Of a stretch of DNA of 64,000 bases, positions 26,784 through 36,861 are shown in pieces. The stretch is from the NCBI RefSeq assembly GCF_018449655.1, contig NZ_JAAVUX010000001.1, forward strand, positions 62,001-126,000, written 5' to 3'. A program made the position numbers and the translations under genes. Below the pieces are notes generated by a model. The model did not search any database, was not told the DNA's origin, and saw nothing but the letters and a program-made list of their open reading frames with translations. The DNA is from Pseudomonas sp. dw_358. Its GTDB lineage: Bacteria > Pseudomonadota > Gammaproteobacteria > Pseudomonadales > Pseudomonadaceae. How positions within the stretch are numbered: the first letter of the stretch is position 1; each line of letters opens with the position of its first letter.

Positions 26784-28289
26784 ATGTCGCTGCCCCATGA
26801 CACGTCAGGCCTGCCCGTGACCCACCTCAATCAACCTGCCCCGGCCATCCGCAGCGTGCTGGTCGCGCTGATGCTGGCGATCTTCCTTGGCGCGCTGGAC
26901 CAGACCATTGTGGCTGTCTCCTTGCCGGCCATCTCGGCACAGTTCAACGATGTCGAGCTGCTGGCCTGGGTGATTTCCGGGTACATGGTGGCGATGACCG
27001 TGGCGACCCCGGTCTACGGCAAACTCGGCGACCTGTATGGCCGGCGCCGCATGATCCTGTTCGGCACCAGCCTGTTCACCCTGGCCTCGCTGTTCTGCGG
27101 CATGGCCCAGAGCATGGAGCAACTGGTGCTGGCGCGGATTCTTCAAGGGATCGGCGCCGGCGGCATGGTCTCGGTCAGCCAGGCGATCATCGGCGACATC
27201 GTGCCGCCCCGCGAGCGCGGGCGCTACCAGGGTTATTTCAGCGGCATGTATGCCTTGGCGAGTGTGCTCGGCCCGGTGCTGGGCGGCGTCATGACAGAGT
27301 ATGTGTCGTGGCGCTGGGTGTTCTGGATCAACTTGCCGCTGGGCCTGTTCTCCTGTGCCTACATCCAGATCAAGCTGGCCGGCCTGCCGATCCCCAAGCG
27401 CACGCCGGTCATCGACTACCTCGGCACGCTCCTGATGATCCTCGGGCTGGGCAGCCTGCTGCTGAGCATCACGCAGCTGGGCCAGGGCCATCACCTGGTC
27501 GACCCGCAGGTCTGCGGCCTGTTCGCCTTGGCGGTGCTGGCGCTGATGGTGTTTGTCTGGCACGAGCGGCGCTTTCGCGAACCCTTGCTGCCGATGAAAC
27601 TCTTCACCGTTCCGGCGGCGGTGCTCAGTTGGCTCGCGGTGTTCTTCACCGCCTTTCAGAGCATCGGTCTGAGCGTGATCATGCCGCTACGGTTTCAAAC
27701 CGTGACGGGCGCTGGAGCGGATTCGGCGGCCTTGCACCTGTTGCCGTTGGCCATCGGCATGCCGATCGGCGCGTTCTATGGCGGACGCCGCACGTCGCAG
27801 ACCGGCCGCTACAAGCCGATCATCCTGGCGGGTGCTGCAATCCTGCCGTTTGCCATTGTCGCTGCGGCCTACAGCCCGCCCGACAACGCCTGGGCCAGCG
27901 GGGTATTCATGCTGATGATCGGCTGCGCCTGCGGGTTGCAGTTTCCGACCTCGCTGGTGGGCGCGCAGAACGCGGTACAACCCCGGGACATCGGCGTGGC
28001 CACCAGCACCCTGGCGCTGTTCCGATCACTGGGCGGCGCGGTGGGCGTCGCCTGCCTGTCGGCGCTGTTGCTGGCGATGCTGCAGGGCTTGAACCTGCCG
28101 TCCAATCACACCGGCGGCAACGCCCTGCTGTCGAGCCTGAACACCAGCGCCGGTGCGGCACAGGCGCCATTGCGCATCGAGTTGAGTTTGATCTTTCGCC
28201 ACCTGTTGTTGGCCAGCGCGGTGATTTCGCTGGCAGGGTTGGCAGTGGCCATCGCGTTGCCTGACAAGTTGCTGCGCGGTCGGGAATAG
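26784..28289 (+). CDS. MFS drug exporter, DHA2 (EmrB/QacA) family
   Basis: A 501-aa inner-membrane transporter with about 14 hydrophobic segments. Motif A reads GKLGDLYGRRRM (residues about 74-85), and the first helix carries the DHA2 signature LGALDQTIVAVSLP (motif D1). It should extrude drugs or aromatic compounds with proton import. It lies directly behind pobA (55 bp) and convergent with ttgR, an order I also recall for P. putida. The ribosome site at 26784 is poor. A GTG at 26817 (VTHLNQPAP) is an alternative start. Confidence 0.9.
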   Translation: MSLPHDTSGLPVTHLNQPAPAIRSVLVALMLAIFLGALDQTIVAVSLPAISAQFNDVELLAWVISGYMVAMTVATPVYGKLGDLYGRRRMILFGTSLFTLASLFCGMAQSMEQLVLARILQGIGAGGMVSVSQAIIGDIVPPRERGRYQGYFSGMYALASVLGPVLGGVMTEYVSWRWVFWINLPLGLFSCAYIQIKLAGLPIPKRTPVIDYLGTLLMILGLGSLLLSITQLGQGHHLVDPQVCGLFALAVLALMVFVWHERRFREPLLPMKLFTVPAAVLSWLAVFFTAFQSIGLSVIMPLRFQTVTGAGADSAALHLLPLAIGMPIGAFYGGRRTSQTGRYKPIILAGAAILPFAIVAAAYSPPDNAWASGVFMLMIGCACGLQFPTSLVGAQNAVQPRDIGVATSTLALFRSLGGAVGVACLSALLLAMLQGLNLPSNHTGGNALLSSLNTSAGAAQAPLRIELSLIFRHLLLASAVISLAGLAVAIALPDKLLRGRE

Positions 28290-28347
28290 CCAGCATCGGC
28301 CGAGTTCGCCAGGTCCGGAGACTGCGACAGATCAGCGCACCTAAATG

Positions 28348-28369
28348 AATAGTTAGTCGGCTAACTATT
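28348..28369. repeat. Inverted repeat between convergent genes
   Basis: AATAGTTAG (28348-28356) and CTAACTATT (28361-28369) form a perfect 9-bp dyad around TCGG. It lies in the 171-bp gap between the stops of the DHA2 exporter and ttgR. The low GC of the arms and the symmetric GTTAG/CTAAC content look more like a TetR-type operator than a terminator, but no promoter is expected here. Confidence 0.5.
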
Positions 28370-28460
28370 AAATTGTCATGAGGCTGTAGATAATACTGGG
28401 TAGAACGTCATGATCCGACAGCCTGTGATTGACGGCCAGAGAAACTAACTGTTACAGCAA

Positions 28461-29093
28461 TCAGTTGCGCAGTGCAGGACTCAGGCGCAGCATATCGAGC
28501 CCTGCATCGACGCAGCGCTCGGCCTCATGGAAGAGGTCATGGGTTTCAGGGATCAGCAGCCACTGGCCAATGACCCCATCGATATAAGCATGCAGAGCAA
28601 TGGCTGCGCGGTACGGGTCAAGGTCGTGCGGAAGCTGCTGGCGATTCATCGCATTGCTCAACGACAATTCTATGCGCATATTGCACTCCACGGCCGCCGA
28701 ATGGCGTTGCCGGCGCAGGTCGCACATTTCATTGGTGAACTCGCACTTATGAAACAAAATTTCATTGATCCGCCGTATCTTCGGGTCTGTTGCAATCTGC
28801 TGAAACAAATGCACCAGCAGTATGCGAAGACAGCCCAGCGGATCGAGTTCGTCCTCGCTCTCGCTGGCCCGGGCCAAGGCGTCCAGGGGTTCGTTCAGAC
28901 GATCAAGCATGGCCTGAAACAGATCGGCCTTGTTGCTGAAGTGCCAATAGATTGCACCCCGGGTCACCCCGGCCAGCGTCGCGATATCGGCAAGCGTCGT
29001 ACGCGCCACGCCACGCTCGTGGAACGCATTTTCAGCGGCCTCGAGTATCTGGCTGCGCGTTTCCAGAGCTTCCTCTTTGGTACGACGGACCAT
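28461..29093 (-). CDS. ttgR: TetR-family repressor of the RND pump, TtgR/EmhR
   Basis: A 210-aa repressor, exactly the length of P. putida TtgR, divergent from the pump genes. The N-terminal HTH reads [18 protein letters not shown] then [14 protein letters not shown] (about 28-60), typical of AcrR/TtgR. The C-terminal ligand domain contains [13 protein letters not shown] and ends [12 protein letters not shown]. It binds drugs and plant or aromatic antimicrobials and then releases the ttgABC promoter. The ATG at 29093 ([13 protein letters not shown]) is the conserved family start, and an in-frame upstream extension is not. Confidence 0.95.
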   Translation of the reverse strand: MVRRTKEEALETRSQILEAAENAFHERGVARTTLADIATLAGVTRGAIYWHFSNKADLFQAMLDRLNEPLDALARASESEDELDPLGCLRILLVHLFQQIATDPKIRRINEILFHKCEFTNEMCDLRRQRHSAAVECNMRIELSLSNAMNRQQLPHDLDPYRAAIALHAYIDGVIGQWLLIPETHDLFHEAERCVDAGLDMLRLSPALRN

Positions 29094-29209
29094 GGCAGTC
29101 AACACCTCAATCAATTCACGAATACAGCGGTAGAACGGAGCGGCGATTCTTTGACCTGTCTCCGGGCTCAAGCCTCGACGGTGAAGGCCGCAGGCAAACG
29201 ATAACGGGT

Positions 29210-29242
29210 GTTTACAAACAGCCGTGAATGTAAGTATATTCG
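29210..29242. promoter_or_regulatory. TtgR operator over the divergent ttgR/ttgA promoters
   Basis: The sequence GTTTACAAACAGCC-GTGAATGTAAGTATATTCG contains the imperfect dyad TTACA (29212-29216)/TGTAA (29229-29233). From memory it is nearly identical to the experimentally defined P. putida TtgR operator. It lies midway between ttgR (start 29093) and ttgA (start 29328). Confidence 0.8.
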
Positions 29243-29327
29243 TTAGTAAGCTACTTATCTAGTCGAATCAATTTTCCCGTCTTTCCACTATTCTTGAGCG
29301 TCCCCCGCTCCTGACCCGAGGATCTTC

Positions 29328-30479
29328 ATGCAATTCAAGCCAGCTGTTACCGCTCTGGTATCCGCCGTCGCCCTGGCAACCTTGCTCAGTGGCTGTAAGA
29401 AGGAAGAAGCTGCGGCTCCGGCCGCGCCACCTCCTCAGGTCGGCGTCGTGACCCTCCATCCACAGTCGTACACCTTGACCACAGAGCTGCCGGGGCGCAC
29501 CACTGCCTTCCGCGTGGCCGAAGTGCGACCACAGGTCAACGGCATCATTCTCAAGCGTCTGTTCACCGAAGGTGGTGACGTCAAGGAAGGCCAGCAGCTC
29601 TACCAGATCGACCCGGCGGTCTACGAGGCCACCGAGGCCAACGCCAAAGCCAATCTGGAAGCCGCCAAATCGCTGACCGACCGCTACAAGCAGTTGATCG
29701 CCGAACAGGCCGTCAGCCGCCAGGAATACGACACGGCGCGCTTCACTCAACTGCAGAACGAAGCGACCCTGCGCAACGCGCAGATCAACGTGCGCTACAC
29801 CAAGGTGATGGCGCCGATCTCGGGCCGTATCAGCCGCTCCGCCGTGACCGAAGGTGCCCTGGTCAGCGATGGCCAGAGCACTGCCTTGGCAACCATAACC
29901 CAGCTTGATCCGATCTACGTCGACGTGACTCAATCGTCCGTGGAGCTGCTCAAGCTGCGCAATGAACTGGCCAGCGGTCAATTGCAGAAAGCTGGCGCCA
30001 ACGCCGCCAAGATCAAGCTGACCCTGGAAGACGGCAGCGAGTACGCACAGGAAGGCACCCTGGAATTCCAGGAAGTCTCGGTCGACCAGACCACCGGTTC
30101 CGTGACCCTGCGGGCCCGCTTCGCCAACCCGGATCACCAACTGCTGCCGGGTATGTTCGTGCACGCCAAGCTGGAAACCGGCGTCGCCGCCAAAGCGATC
30201 CTCGTGCCTCAGCAAGGCGTCACCCATGACATCAAGGGCGAACCGACGGCGCTGGTCGTGAACAAGGACAACAAGGTCGAGCTGCGTGAACTCAAGGCCA
30301 CGCAAACCGCCGGTAACGACTGGCTGGTGGACTCGGGCCTGGGCGACGGCGACCGCGTGATCACTGAAGGCCTGCAGTTCGTCAAACCGGGCGTTCAGGT
30401 CAACCCGTCCGAGGCGACCAACGTCCAGAAAGCGAACGCTACGCCCGCCGCAGGCACCACGAGCGGCCAAGGGAAGTAA
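29328..30479 (+). CDS. ttgA: RND efflux periplasmic adaptor lipoprotein TtgA/EmhA
   Basis: A 383-aa membrane-fusion protein joining the inner-membrane pump to the outer-membrane channel. The signal peptide ends in the lipobox LLSGC with acylated C23. The barrel-sandwich hybrid segment follows (VRPQVNGIILKRLFTEGGDVKEGQ), then an alpha-hairpin, the second lipoyl half (YTKVMAPISGRISRS) and the beta-barrel region (LLPGMFVHAKLE). It is the first gene of a tight operon (3-bp gap to ttgB). Repression by TtgR is expected. Confidence 0.96.
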   Translation: MQFKPAVTALVSAVALATLLSGCKKEEAAAPAAPPPQVGVVTLHPQSYTLTTELPGRTTAFRVAEVRPQVNGIILKRLFTEGGDVKEGQQLYQIDPAVYEATEANAKANLEAAKSLTDRYKQLIAEQAVSRQEYDTARFTQLQNEATLRNAQINVRYTKVMAPISGRISRSAVTEGALVSDGQSTALATITQLDPIYVDVTQSSVELLKLRNELASGQLQKAGANAAKIKLTLEDGSEYAQEGTLEFQEVSVDQTTGSVTLRARFANPDHQLLPGMFVHAKLETGVAAKAILVPQQGVTHDIKGEPTALVVNKDNKVELRELKATQTAGNDWLVDSGLGDGDRVITEGLQFVKPGVQVNPSEATNVQKANATPAAGTTSGQGK

Positions 30480-30482
30480 ACC

Positions 30483-33400
30483 ATGTCGAAATTTTTTATC
30501 GACCGTCCCATTTTCGCTTGGGTGATCGCGCTGGTGATCATGCTGGTGGGGGCGCTCTCGATCCTCAATCTACCGATCAACCAGTACCCGGCGATCGCAC
30601 CGCCGGCCATCGCCATCCAGGTGACCTACCCAGGTGCGTCGGCTCAGACGGTCCAGGACACCGTGGTCCAAGTCATCGAGCAGCAGCTCAACGGCATCGA
30701 CAACCTGCGTTACGTCGCTTCGGAGAGTGATTCCGACGGCACCATGGTGATCACCGCCACGTTCAACCAGGGCACCAACCCGGACATCGCCCAGGTCCAG
30801 GTGCAGAACAAGCTCAACCTGGCCACCCCACTGCTGCCGCAAGAAGTGCAGCAACAGGGTATCCGCGTGACCAAGGCGGTAAAAAACTTCCTGCTGGTCA
30901 TCGGCCTGGTCTCGGAGAACGGCAACTTCACCAAGGACGACCTTTCCAACTACATCGTGTCGAACATCCAGGACCCGATCTCGCGCACCAACGGTGTGGG
31001 TGACTTCCAGGTATTCGGTTCGCAGTACGCGATGCGCATCTGGCTCGACCCGGCCAAGCTGAACAACTATCAGCTGAACCCGGGCGATGTGACCGATGCG
31101 ATTTCGGCACAGAACGTCCAGGTGTCGTCCGGCCAGGTGGGTGGTTTGCCAGCCGTCAAAGGCCAGCAACTCAACGCCACCATCATCGGCAAGACCCGTC
31201 TGCAGACCGCCGAGCAATTCAAGAACATCCTGCTCAAGGTCAACGCCGACGGTTCGCAAGTGCGCATTCGCGACGTCGCCGACGTGGCGCTGGGCGGCCA
31301 GACCTACGCGGTCGACGCGCAGTTCAACGGCAAGCCGGCTTCCGGTATGGCGATCAAGCTGGCCCCGGGCGCCAACGCCCTGGATACCGCCAAGGCGATC
31401 CGCGCCACCGTCGCCACCCTGGAACCCTTCTTTCCGCCTGGCATGAAGGTCGTGTATCCGTACGACACCACGCCAACGGTCAAGGAATCCATCCATGGTG
31501 TGGTTGAAACCCTGATCGAAGCGATCATCCTGGTGTTCCTGGTGATGTACCTGTTCCTGCAGAACCTGCGGGCCACCATCATCACCACCATGACTGTTCC
31601 CGTCGTACTGCTGGGTACCTTCGGCATCCTCGCGGCCGCCGGCTTCACCATCAACACCTTGACCATGTTCGGCATGATCCTGGCCATCGGTCTATTGGTG
31701 GACGACGCCATCGTCGTGGTGGAGAACGTCGAGCGGGTGATGGCCGAAGAGCACATGTCACCCAAGGAGGCCACACGCAAGTCGATGGGGCAGATCCAGG
31801 GGGCACTCGTCGGTATCGCCATGGTGCTCTCGGCAGTACTGCTGCCGATGGCCTTCTTCAGCGGTTCCACCGGTGTGATCTACAAGCAGTTCTCGATCAC
31901 CATCGTGTCGGCCATGGCCCTCTCGGTGTTCGTGGCCCTGGTGTTCACCCCGGCGCTCTGTGCCACCCTGATCAAGCCGATCAAGGAAGGCGAGCACGGC
32001 CAACCGAAGAAAGGTTTCTTCGGCTGGTTCAACCGTCGCTTCGACAGCGGTGTGAACCACTACGCGAGCGGCGTGCAGAAGATCGTGACGCACCGTATAC
32101 CTGCGTTCCTGGTCTACATCTGCATCGTTGCCGGCATGGTCTGGATGTTTACCAAGATCCCTACCGCGTTCCTGCCCGATGAAGACCAGGGCGTGATCTT
32201 TGCCCAGGTGCAGACCCCGCCCGGCTCCACCGCCGAGCGTACGCAGCAGCAACTGGATAAGATGCGCGAGTACTTCCTGGACAACGACAACGGCGAAGGC
32301 AAGGCCGTGGGTTCGGTGTTCAGCGTCAACGGCTTCAACTTCGCCGGTCGTGGCCAGAGCTCGGGCCTGGCGTTCGTCCTGCTCAAGCCATGGGGCGATC
32401 GTGACGCCTCGACCATGAGCGTATTCAGCGTGGCCAAGCGGGCGCAGCAGAAATTCGCCAGCTTCCGCGACTCCATGATGTTTGCCGTGGTTCCGCCTTC
32501 GGTACTGGAACTGGGTAACGCCACCGGTTTCGACTTCTTCCTGCAGGATCAGGGTGGCGTCGGCCACGAGAAACTGATGGAAGCGCGCAACCAGTTCCTT
32601 GGCATGGCGGCACAAAGCAAGATCCTCGCGGGCGTGCGGCCCAACGGGCTCAGCGATGAGCCGCAGTACCAACTGGTGATCGACGACGAACGTACCCGTG
32701 CCCTGGGTCTGTCCATCGCCGACATCAACACCACCGTTTCCACGGCGCTGGGCAGTAGCTACGTCAACGACTTCATCGACCGCGGTCGGGTCAAGAAGGT
32801 CTTCGTGCAAGGCATCGCCAGCGCCCGCATGACCCCGGAAGACTTGAACAAGTGGTATGTGCGCAACTCCTCGGGAACCATGGTGCCGTTCTCCGCCTTT
32901 GCCAGCGGCAAATGGATCTACGGCTCGCCCAAGCTTGAGCGTTACAACGGTGTCGCCGCAGTGGAAATCCTCGGTACCCCGGCACCGGGCTACAGCACCG
33001 GTCAAGCCATGGACGAAGTCGAAGCTCTGGCCAAGAAGTTGCCGGCAGGTATCGGTTATTCGTTCACCGGCCTGTCCTACGAGGAGCGCCTGTCAGGCTC
33101 CCAGACGCCAGCGCTGTACTCGATCTCGATCCTGATGGTGTTCCTGTGCCTGGCGGCACTGTATGAAAGCTGGTCGATCCCGATCGCGGTTATCCTCGTG
33201 GTGCCGCTGGGTGTGATCGGTGCACTGGCGGCCACCATGTTGCGCGGTCTGTCCAACGACGTGTTCTTCCAGGTGGGCTTGTTGGTGACGGTAGGTCTGG
33301 CGGCGAAAAACGCCATTCTGATCGTCGAGTTCGCCAAAGAACTGCATGAACAGGGCAAAGGCATCGTCGAAGCGGCGGTGGAAGCCTGCCGCATGCGTCT

Positions 33401-33647
33401 GCGTCCGATCGTGATGACCTCCATGGCCTTCATCCTCGGCGTGATCCCGCTGGCCATCTCCACCGGCGCCGGCTCGGGCAGCCAGCACGCCATCGGTACC
33501 GGCGTGATCGGCGGCATGTTGACGGCGACCACCCTGGCGATCTTCTGGGTCCCGATGTTCTTCGTGGCCGTGACGTCATGGTTCGGCGGCAAGAAGAAAG
33601 ACGATTCAGATCACGCTCACACTACACACGATGAGGCTGGCCAATGA
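30483..33647 (+). CDS. ttgB: RND multidrug/solvent efflux transporter TtgB/EmhB
   Basis: A 1054-aa inner-membrane proton-drug antiporter of the HAE1 (AcrB/MexB) group, with 12 expected membrane helices and two large periplasmic loops. Proton-relay aspartates D407 and D408 are present in [13 protein letters not shown]. The N terminus [17 protein letters not shown] and the segment [21 protein letters not shown] are typical of MexB/TtgB. It starts 3 bp after ttgA and overlaps ttgC by ATGA. Substrates of orthologues include antibiotics, flavonoids and toluene. Confidence 0.97.
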   Translation: MSKFFIDRPIFAWVIALVIMLVGALSILNLPINQYPAIAPPAIAIQVTYPGASAQTVQDTVVQVIEQQLNGIDNLRYVASESDSDGTMVITATFNQGTNPDIAQVQVQNKLNLATPLLPQEVQQQGIRVTKAVKNFLLVIGLVSENGNFTKDDLSNYIVSNIQDPISRTNGVGDFQVFGSQYAMRIWLDPAKLNNYQLNPGDVTDAISAQNVQVSSGQVGGLPAVKGQQLNATIIGKTRLQTAEQFKNILLKVNADGSQVRIRDVADVALGGQTYAVDAQFNGKPASGMAIKLAPGANALDTAKAIRATVATLEPFFPPGMKVVYPYDTTPTVKESIHGVVETLIEAIILVFLVMYLFLQNLRATIITTMTVPVVLLGTFGILAAAGFTINTLTMFGMILAIGLLVDDAIVVVENVERVMAEEHMSPKEATRKSMGQIQGALVGIAMVLSAVLLPMAFFSGSTGVIYKQFSITIVSAMALSVFVALVFTPALCATLIKPIKEGEHGQPKKGFFGWFNRRFDSGVNHYASGVQKIVTHRIPAFLVYICIVAGMVWMFTKIPTAFLPDEDQGVIFAQVQTPPGSTAERTQQQLDKMREYFLDNDNGEGKAVGSVFSVNGFNFAGRGQSSGLAFVLLKPWGDRDASTMSVFSVAKRAQQKFASFRDSMMFAVVPPSVLELGNATGFDFFLQDQGGVGHEKLMEARNQFLGMAAQSKILAGVRPNGLSDEPQYQLVIDDERTRALGLSIADINTTVSTALGSSYVNDFIDRGRVKKVFVQGIASARMTPEDLNKWYVRNSSGTMVPFSAFASGKWIYGSPKLERYNGVAAVEILGTPAPGYSTGQAMDEVEALAKKLPAGIGYSFTGLSYEERLSGSQTPALYSISILMVFLCLAALYESWSIPIAVILVVPLGVIGALAATMLRGLSNDVFFQVGLLVTVGLAAKNAILIVEFAKELHEQGKGIVEAAVEACRMRLRPIVMTSMAFILGVIPLAISTGAGSGSQHAIGTGVIGGMLTATTLAIFWVPMFFVAVTSWFGGKKKDDSDHAHTTHDEAGQ

Positions 33648-35098
33648 GCAAGTCACTGTTGACCCTTGCGGTCTCTGCCATCGTGCTCGGCGGCTGCTCG
33701 CTGATTCCCGACTACAAGCAGCCCGTCGCGCCCGTGGCGGCGCAGTACCCGCAAGGCCCGGCGTACTCGCCGGCCCAGGCGGCCAATGTGGCCGCCGCCG
33801 AACAAGGCTGGCGCCAGTTCTTCCACGACCCGGCACTGCAACAGCTGGTGCAGGAATCGCTGCAGAACAACCGCGACCTGCGTGTCGCCGCCCTGAATGT
33901 CGAGGCCTATCAGGCGCAGTTCCGCATTCAACGTGCAGACCTGTTTCCGACAATCAACCTGCAAGCCTCGGGTGATCGTCAGCGCGTTCCAGCCGACCTG
34001 TCGCAGACAGGAAAAGAAGGCATCAGCAGCCAGTACACCGCCAATGCTGGCCTGGCCTCGTACGAAATCGACCTGTTCGGCCGCATTCGCAGCCTCAGCC
34101 AGCAGGCCCTGGAAGTGTACTTCTCCAGTGAAGAAGCGCGCCGCTCCACCCAGATCAGCCTGGTGGCCAGCGTGGCCAATGCCTACCTGACCTGGCAGGC
34201 CGATCAGGCACTGCTGAAGCTGACCCAGGACACCCTCAAGACCTACGAGGACAGCTTGCGGTTGACCTCGCGCAGCACCGACGTCGGTGTGTCCACGGCG
34301 CTGGACCTGGCCCAGGCCCGTACCCAGGTTGAAACCGCGAAGATCAGCCTGGCGAAGTACACCCGTCAGGTCGCTCAAGACGTCAACAGCCTGGTGTTGC
34401 TGGTCGGGGCGCCATTGCCGGCGAACCTCGGACAGCCACAGTCGCTGGACGGCGACCTGTTGGCCGAAGTACCGGCTGGCCTGCCTTCGGATCTGTTGAC
34501 TCGGCGCCCGGATATTCTCGAAGCCGAGCACAACCTGAAAGCGACCAACGCCAGTATCGGTGCGGCACGCGCAGCCTTTTTCCCGCGCATCGAACTGACC
34601 GCCAGTGGCGGCGTGGGCAGCTCGCAACTGGGAGATCTGTTCCGCAGCGGTCAAGGTACCTGGGAGTTCTCGCCGAGTATCACCTTGCCGATCTTCACCG
34701 CTGGCAGCCTGAAAGCCAGCCTGGATTACTCGAAAATCCAGAAAGACATCAACGTTGCGAACTACGAGAAAGCCATCCAGACCGCCTTCCAGGAAGTCTC
34801 CGATGGCCTGACCGCTCGCAAGACCTATGTCGACCAGCTGCAAGCACAGCGTGACAACGTTCAGGCCAACCAGGATTACTACCGCCTGGCTGAACGGCGT
34901 TACCGCATCGGGATCGACAGCAACCTGACCTTCCTCGATGCACAGCGCTCACTGTTTGCTGCTCAGCAATCGGCTATCACTGACCGCCTGGCTCAGCTGA
35001 CCGCCGAGGTCAATCTGTACAAGGCACTGGGGGGCGGCTGGTATGAGCGCACCGGCGACGCGAAAAATGCCGGCCCGACCGGAACGCCAAAAGGCTGA
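33644..35098 (+). CDS. ttgC: Outer-membrane efflux channel lipoprotein TtgC/EmhC
   Basis: A 484-aa OprM/TolC-type channel. The lipobox LGGC ends the signal peptide (cysteine at about residue 18). Two OEP repeats follow, with the conserved [27 protein letters not shown] segment (about 285-311) between them, and the [19 protein letters not shown] motif near 425. The ATGA overlap with ttgB indicates coupled translation. A strong terminator follows. Confidence 0.96.
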   Translation: MSKSLLTLAVSAIVLGGCSLIPDYKQPVAPVAAQYPQGPAYSPAQAANVAAAEQGWRQFFHDPALQQLVQESLQNNRDLRVAALNVEAYQAQFRIQRADLFPTINLQASGDRQRVPADLSQTGKEGISSQYTANAGLASYEIDLFGRIRSLSQQALEVYFSSEEARRSTQISLVASVANAYLTWQADQALLKLTQDTLKTYEDSLRLTSRSTDVGVSTALDLAQARTQVETAKISLAKYTRQVAQDVNSLVLLVGAPLPANLGQPQSLDGDLLAEVPAGLPSDLLTRRPDILEAEHNLKATNASIGAARAAFFPRIELTASGGVGSSQLGDLFRSGQGTWEFSPSITLPIFTAGSLKASLDYSKIQKDINVANYEKAIQTAFQEVSDGLTARKTYVDQLQAQRDNVQANQDYYRLAERRYRIGIDSNLTFLDAQRSLFAAQQSAITDRLAQLTAEVNLYKALGGGWYERTGDAKNAGPTGTPKG

Positions 35099-35112
35099 TT
35101 CCTGAGCCCTGC

Positions 35113-35146
35113 AAAAAAAAACTCACCTTCGGGTGAGTTTTTTTTT
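35113..35146 (+). terminator. Strong intrinsic terminator of ttgABC
   Basis: ACTCACC (35121-35127) pairs with GGTGAGT (35132-35138) around a TTCG tetraloop. Eight A residues lie before it and a T-run behind it, so it can work in both directions. Confidence 0.95.
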
Positions 35147-35194
35147 GTCCTGCCGATAACCCTTCCGTAGCTGCTGAAAAATAAACATTCCTTC

Positions 35195-35214
35195 ACGTTT
35201 TGGTTTGGAAACGT
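35195..35214. promoter_or_regulatory. Dyad upstream of the porin gene (1)
   Basis: ACGTTT (35195-35200) and AAACGT (35209-35214) form a perfect 6-bp dyad with an 8-nt spacer, about 180 bp before the porin start. It may be a regulator site; the protein is unknown. Confidence 0.35.
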
Positions 35215-35235
35215 AACAAACTGTGTTTAGATGAA

Positions 35236-35253
35236 ACTAACGGACTGGTTAGT
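35236..35253. promoter_or_regulatory. Dyad upstream of the porin gene (2)
   Basis: ACTAAC (35236-35241) and GTTAGT (35248-35253) form a dyad with a 6-nt spacer. Its half-site resembles that of the dyad at 28348-28369, but in the everted arrangement. It is a candidate operator for control of the porin. Confidence 0.4.
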
Positions 35254-35396
35254 GTTCGCTTATCGCCCACTTCAAGGTGCGACGAATTGAATCACCGGTG
35301 GCAAGCAAGCAAGATCGCCCCACACGACCAGCCGTGAGCATTGAAGCCAGCTAGCGTTCGTATTCCAACCAAAACCAATAAAAACAGGTTCGCGCC

Positions 35397-36722
35397 ATGT
35401 CCACACAAGCACCTCGTCTGTTGCCATCCCTGATCGCCCTCGCTATCGCCAGCAGTGCCTTGCCCGCTTTCGCCGACGGCGCCAGCAGCGGCGGGTTTCT
35501 GGAAGACGCGAAAGTCAATCTCAACCTGCGTAACTTTTACTTTAACCGCAACTACGAGCGTTACGGCGGCACGGCAACCACCCAGCGCAACACTCGCGGC
35601 CAAGCGGCCGAATGGACCCAGGCGTTCATTCTGGATGCGAAATCAGGCTTTACCCAAGGCACCATCGGCTTCGGCGTCGACGTGCTGGGCCTGTTTGCAC
35701 AGAAACTCGACGGCGGTGGCGGCACCTACGGCACCCAACTGTTGCCTGTGCACGACGGCAACCAACCCGCTGACAACTTCGGTCGCCTGGCGGTCGCCGG
35801 CAAGGCCAAGATCTCCAAGACCGAACTGAAGATCGGTGAATGGGCACCGGTGCTGCCGATTCTGCGAATCGACGATGGTCGTTCTTTGCCGCAAACCATG
35901 AAGGGTGCGCAGATCACCTCCAAGGACATCGACAACACCACGCTGTACCTCGGCCAGTTCCAGGCCAACAGCCAGCGTAACGATGCCAGCATGGAGCACA
36001 TGTCGCTGAACAACGCCGACAAAGTGGTACACGGCAGCCCGACCGTCTACGGCAAGAACTTCAACTTTGCCGGTGTCGAGTACACCTTCAACGACAAGCA
36101 CACCCTCCTCGGCGCCTGGTATGACCAGTTGACCGACGTCTACCACCAGCAGTACTACCAGGTCCTGCACTCGCAGCCTCTGCCTTGGGGCCTGACTGCT
36201 GGCGCCAACCTGGGCTATTTCGTGGGTAACGGCGACGGTGAAGACCGTGCTGGCGACCAGGACAACCGCACCATGTCCGGTCTGTTCTCCCTGAAGTACG
36301 GCTTCAACACCTTCTTCGTCGGCCTGCAGAAAGTCATGGGCGACGCCAACTGGCAGCGCATCAGCGGCACCAGCGGCGGCACCCTGGCGAACGACAGCTA
36401 CGGCTGGAGTTATGAACTCAAGGGCGAGAAGTCCTGGCAGCTTCGCCACGACTACGATTTCGCCGGCTGGGGCATTCCGGGCCTGACCCTGATGAACCGC
36501 TTCATCGAAGGTACCAACGTCCATCTGGGCACCGAGACCGACGGCGAAGACCGTGGTCGCGAGACCGAAGTGGCCTATGTGTTCCAGAGCGGCACGTTCA
36601 AGAACCTCAGCGTGCGGTGGCGCAACTCCACCCTGCGTCGCAACTATGGCGACGCTACGCCGGTCAACAGCAGCTTCAACGAAAACCGTTTCATCGTTCA
36701 GTACCCGATCTCGATTCTGTAA
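35397..36722 (+). CDS. OprD-family porin (BenF/PcaP-like)
   Basis: A 441-aa outer-membrane beta-barrel porin for specific uptake of small carboxylates or aromatics. The signal peptide ends at about residue 26 (SALPAFA). The OprD family start FLEDAKVNLNLRNFYFNRN follows, as do many alternating strands and a C-terminal strand ending in a hydrophobic residue (YPISIL). It lies between ttgC and the pca operon but is transcribed toward pcaC, convergently. By position it is likely the porin I recall next to pcaC in P. putida (PcaP or BenF-like), so an aromatic acid is the probable substrate. That is inference. Confidence 0.88.
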   Translation: MSTQAPRLLPSLIALAIASSALPAFADGASSGGFLEDAKVNLNLRNFYFNRNYERYGGTATTQRNTRGQAAEWTQAFILDAKSGFTQGTIGFGVDVLGLFAQKLDGGGGTYGTQLLPVHDGNQPADNFGRLAVAGKAKISKTELKIGEWAPVLPILRIDDGRSLPQTMKGAQITSKDIDNTTLYLGQFQANSQRNDASMEHMSLNNADKVVHGSPTVYGKNFNFAGVEYTFNDKHTLLGAWYDQLTDVYHQQYYQVLHSQPLPWGLTAGANLGYFVGNGDGEDRAGDQDNRTMSGLFSLKYGFNTFFVGLQKVMGDANWQRISGTSGGTLANDSYGWSYELKGEKSWQLRHDYDFAGWGIPGLTLMNRFIEGTNVHLGTETDGEDRGRETEVAYVFQSGTFKNLSVRWRNSTLRRNYGDATPVNSSFNENRFIVQYPISIL

Positions 36723-36753
36723 TCGTTCGGTACCGTTCAACTCTCGAATTTTT

Positions 36754-36778
36754 AGCCCGCGCAAGCGGGCTTTTTTTT
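36754..36778 (+). terminator. Intrinsic terminator of the porin gene
   Basis: AGCCCGC (36754-36760) pairs with GCGGGCT (36765-36771) around GCAA, followed by a run of T residues to 36778. Confidence 0.93.
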
Positions 36779-36801
36779 GCAGCCGATTTGCACTGAATCT
36801 T

Positions 36802-36851
36802 TGCAGGACCGGGCTGGCTCGGGAGGCTTCCCGAGCCAGCCCGGTCCTGCA
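36802..36851. repeat. Perfect 23-bp palindromic REP variant
   Basis: The left arm (36802-36824, beginning TGCAGGACCGGGCTGG) and the right arm (36829-36851) are exact reverse complements with a GGCT loop. The core CCGGGCTGGCTCGGGA is a variant of the CCGAGC REP family elsewhere in the window. It sits between the porin terminator and the pcaC stop (convergent genes) and could also block read-through. Confidence 0.85.
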
Positions 36852-36861
36852 GAAGTGACAG

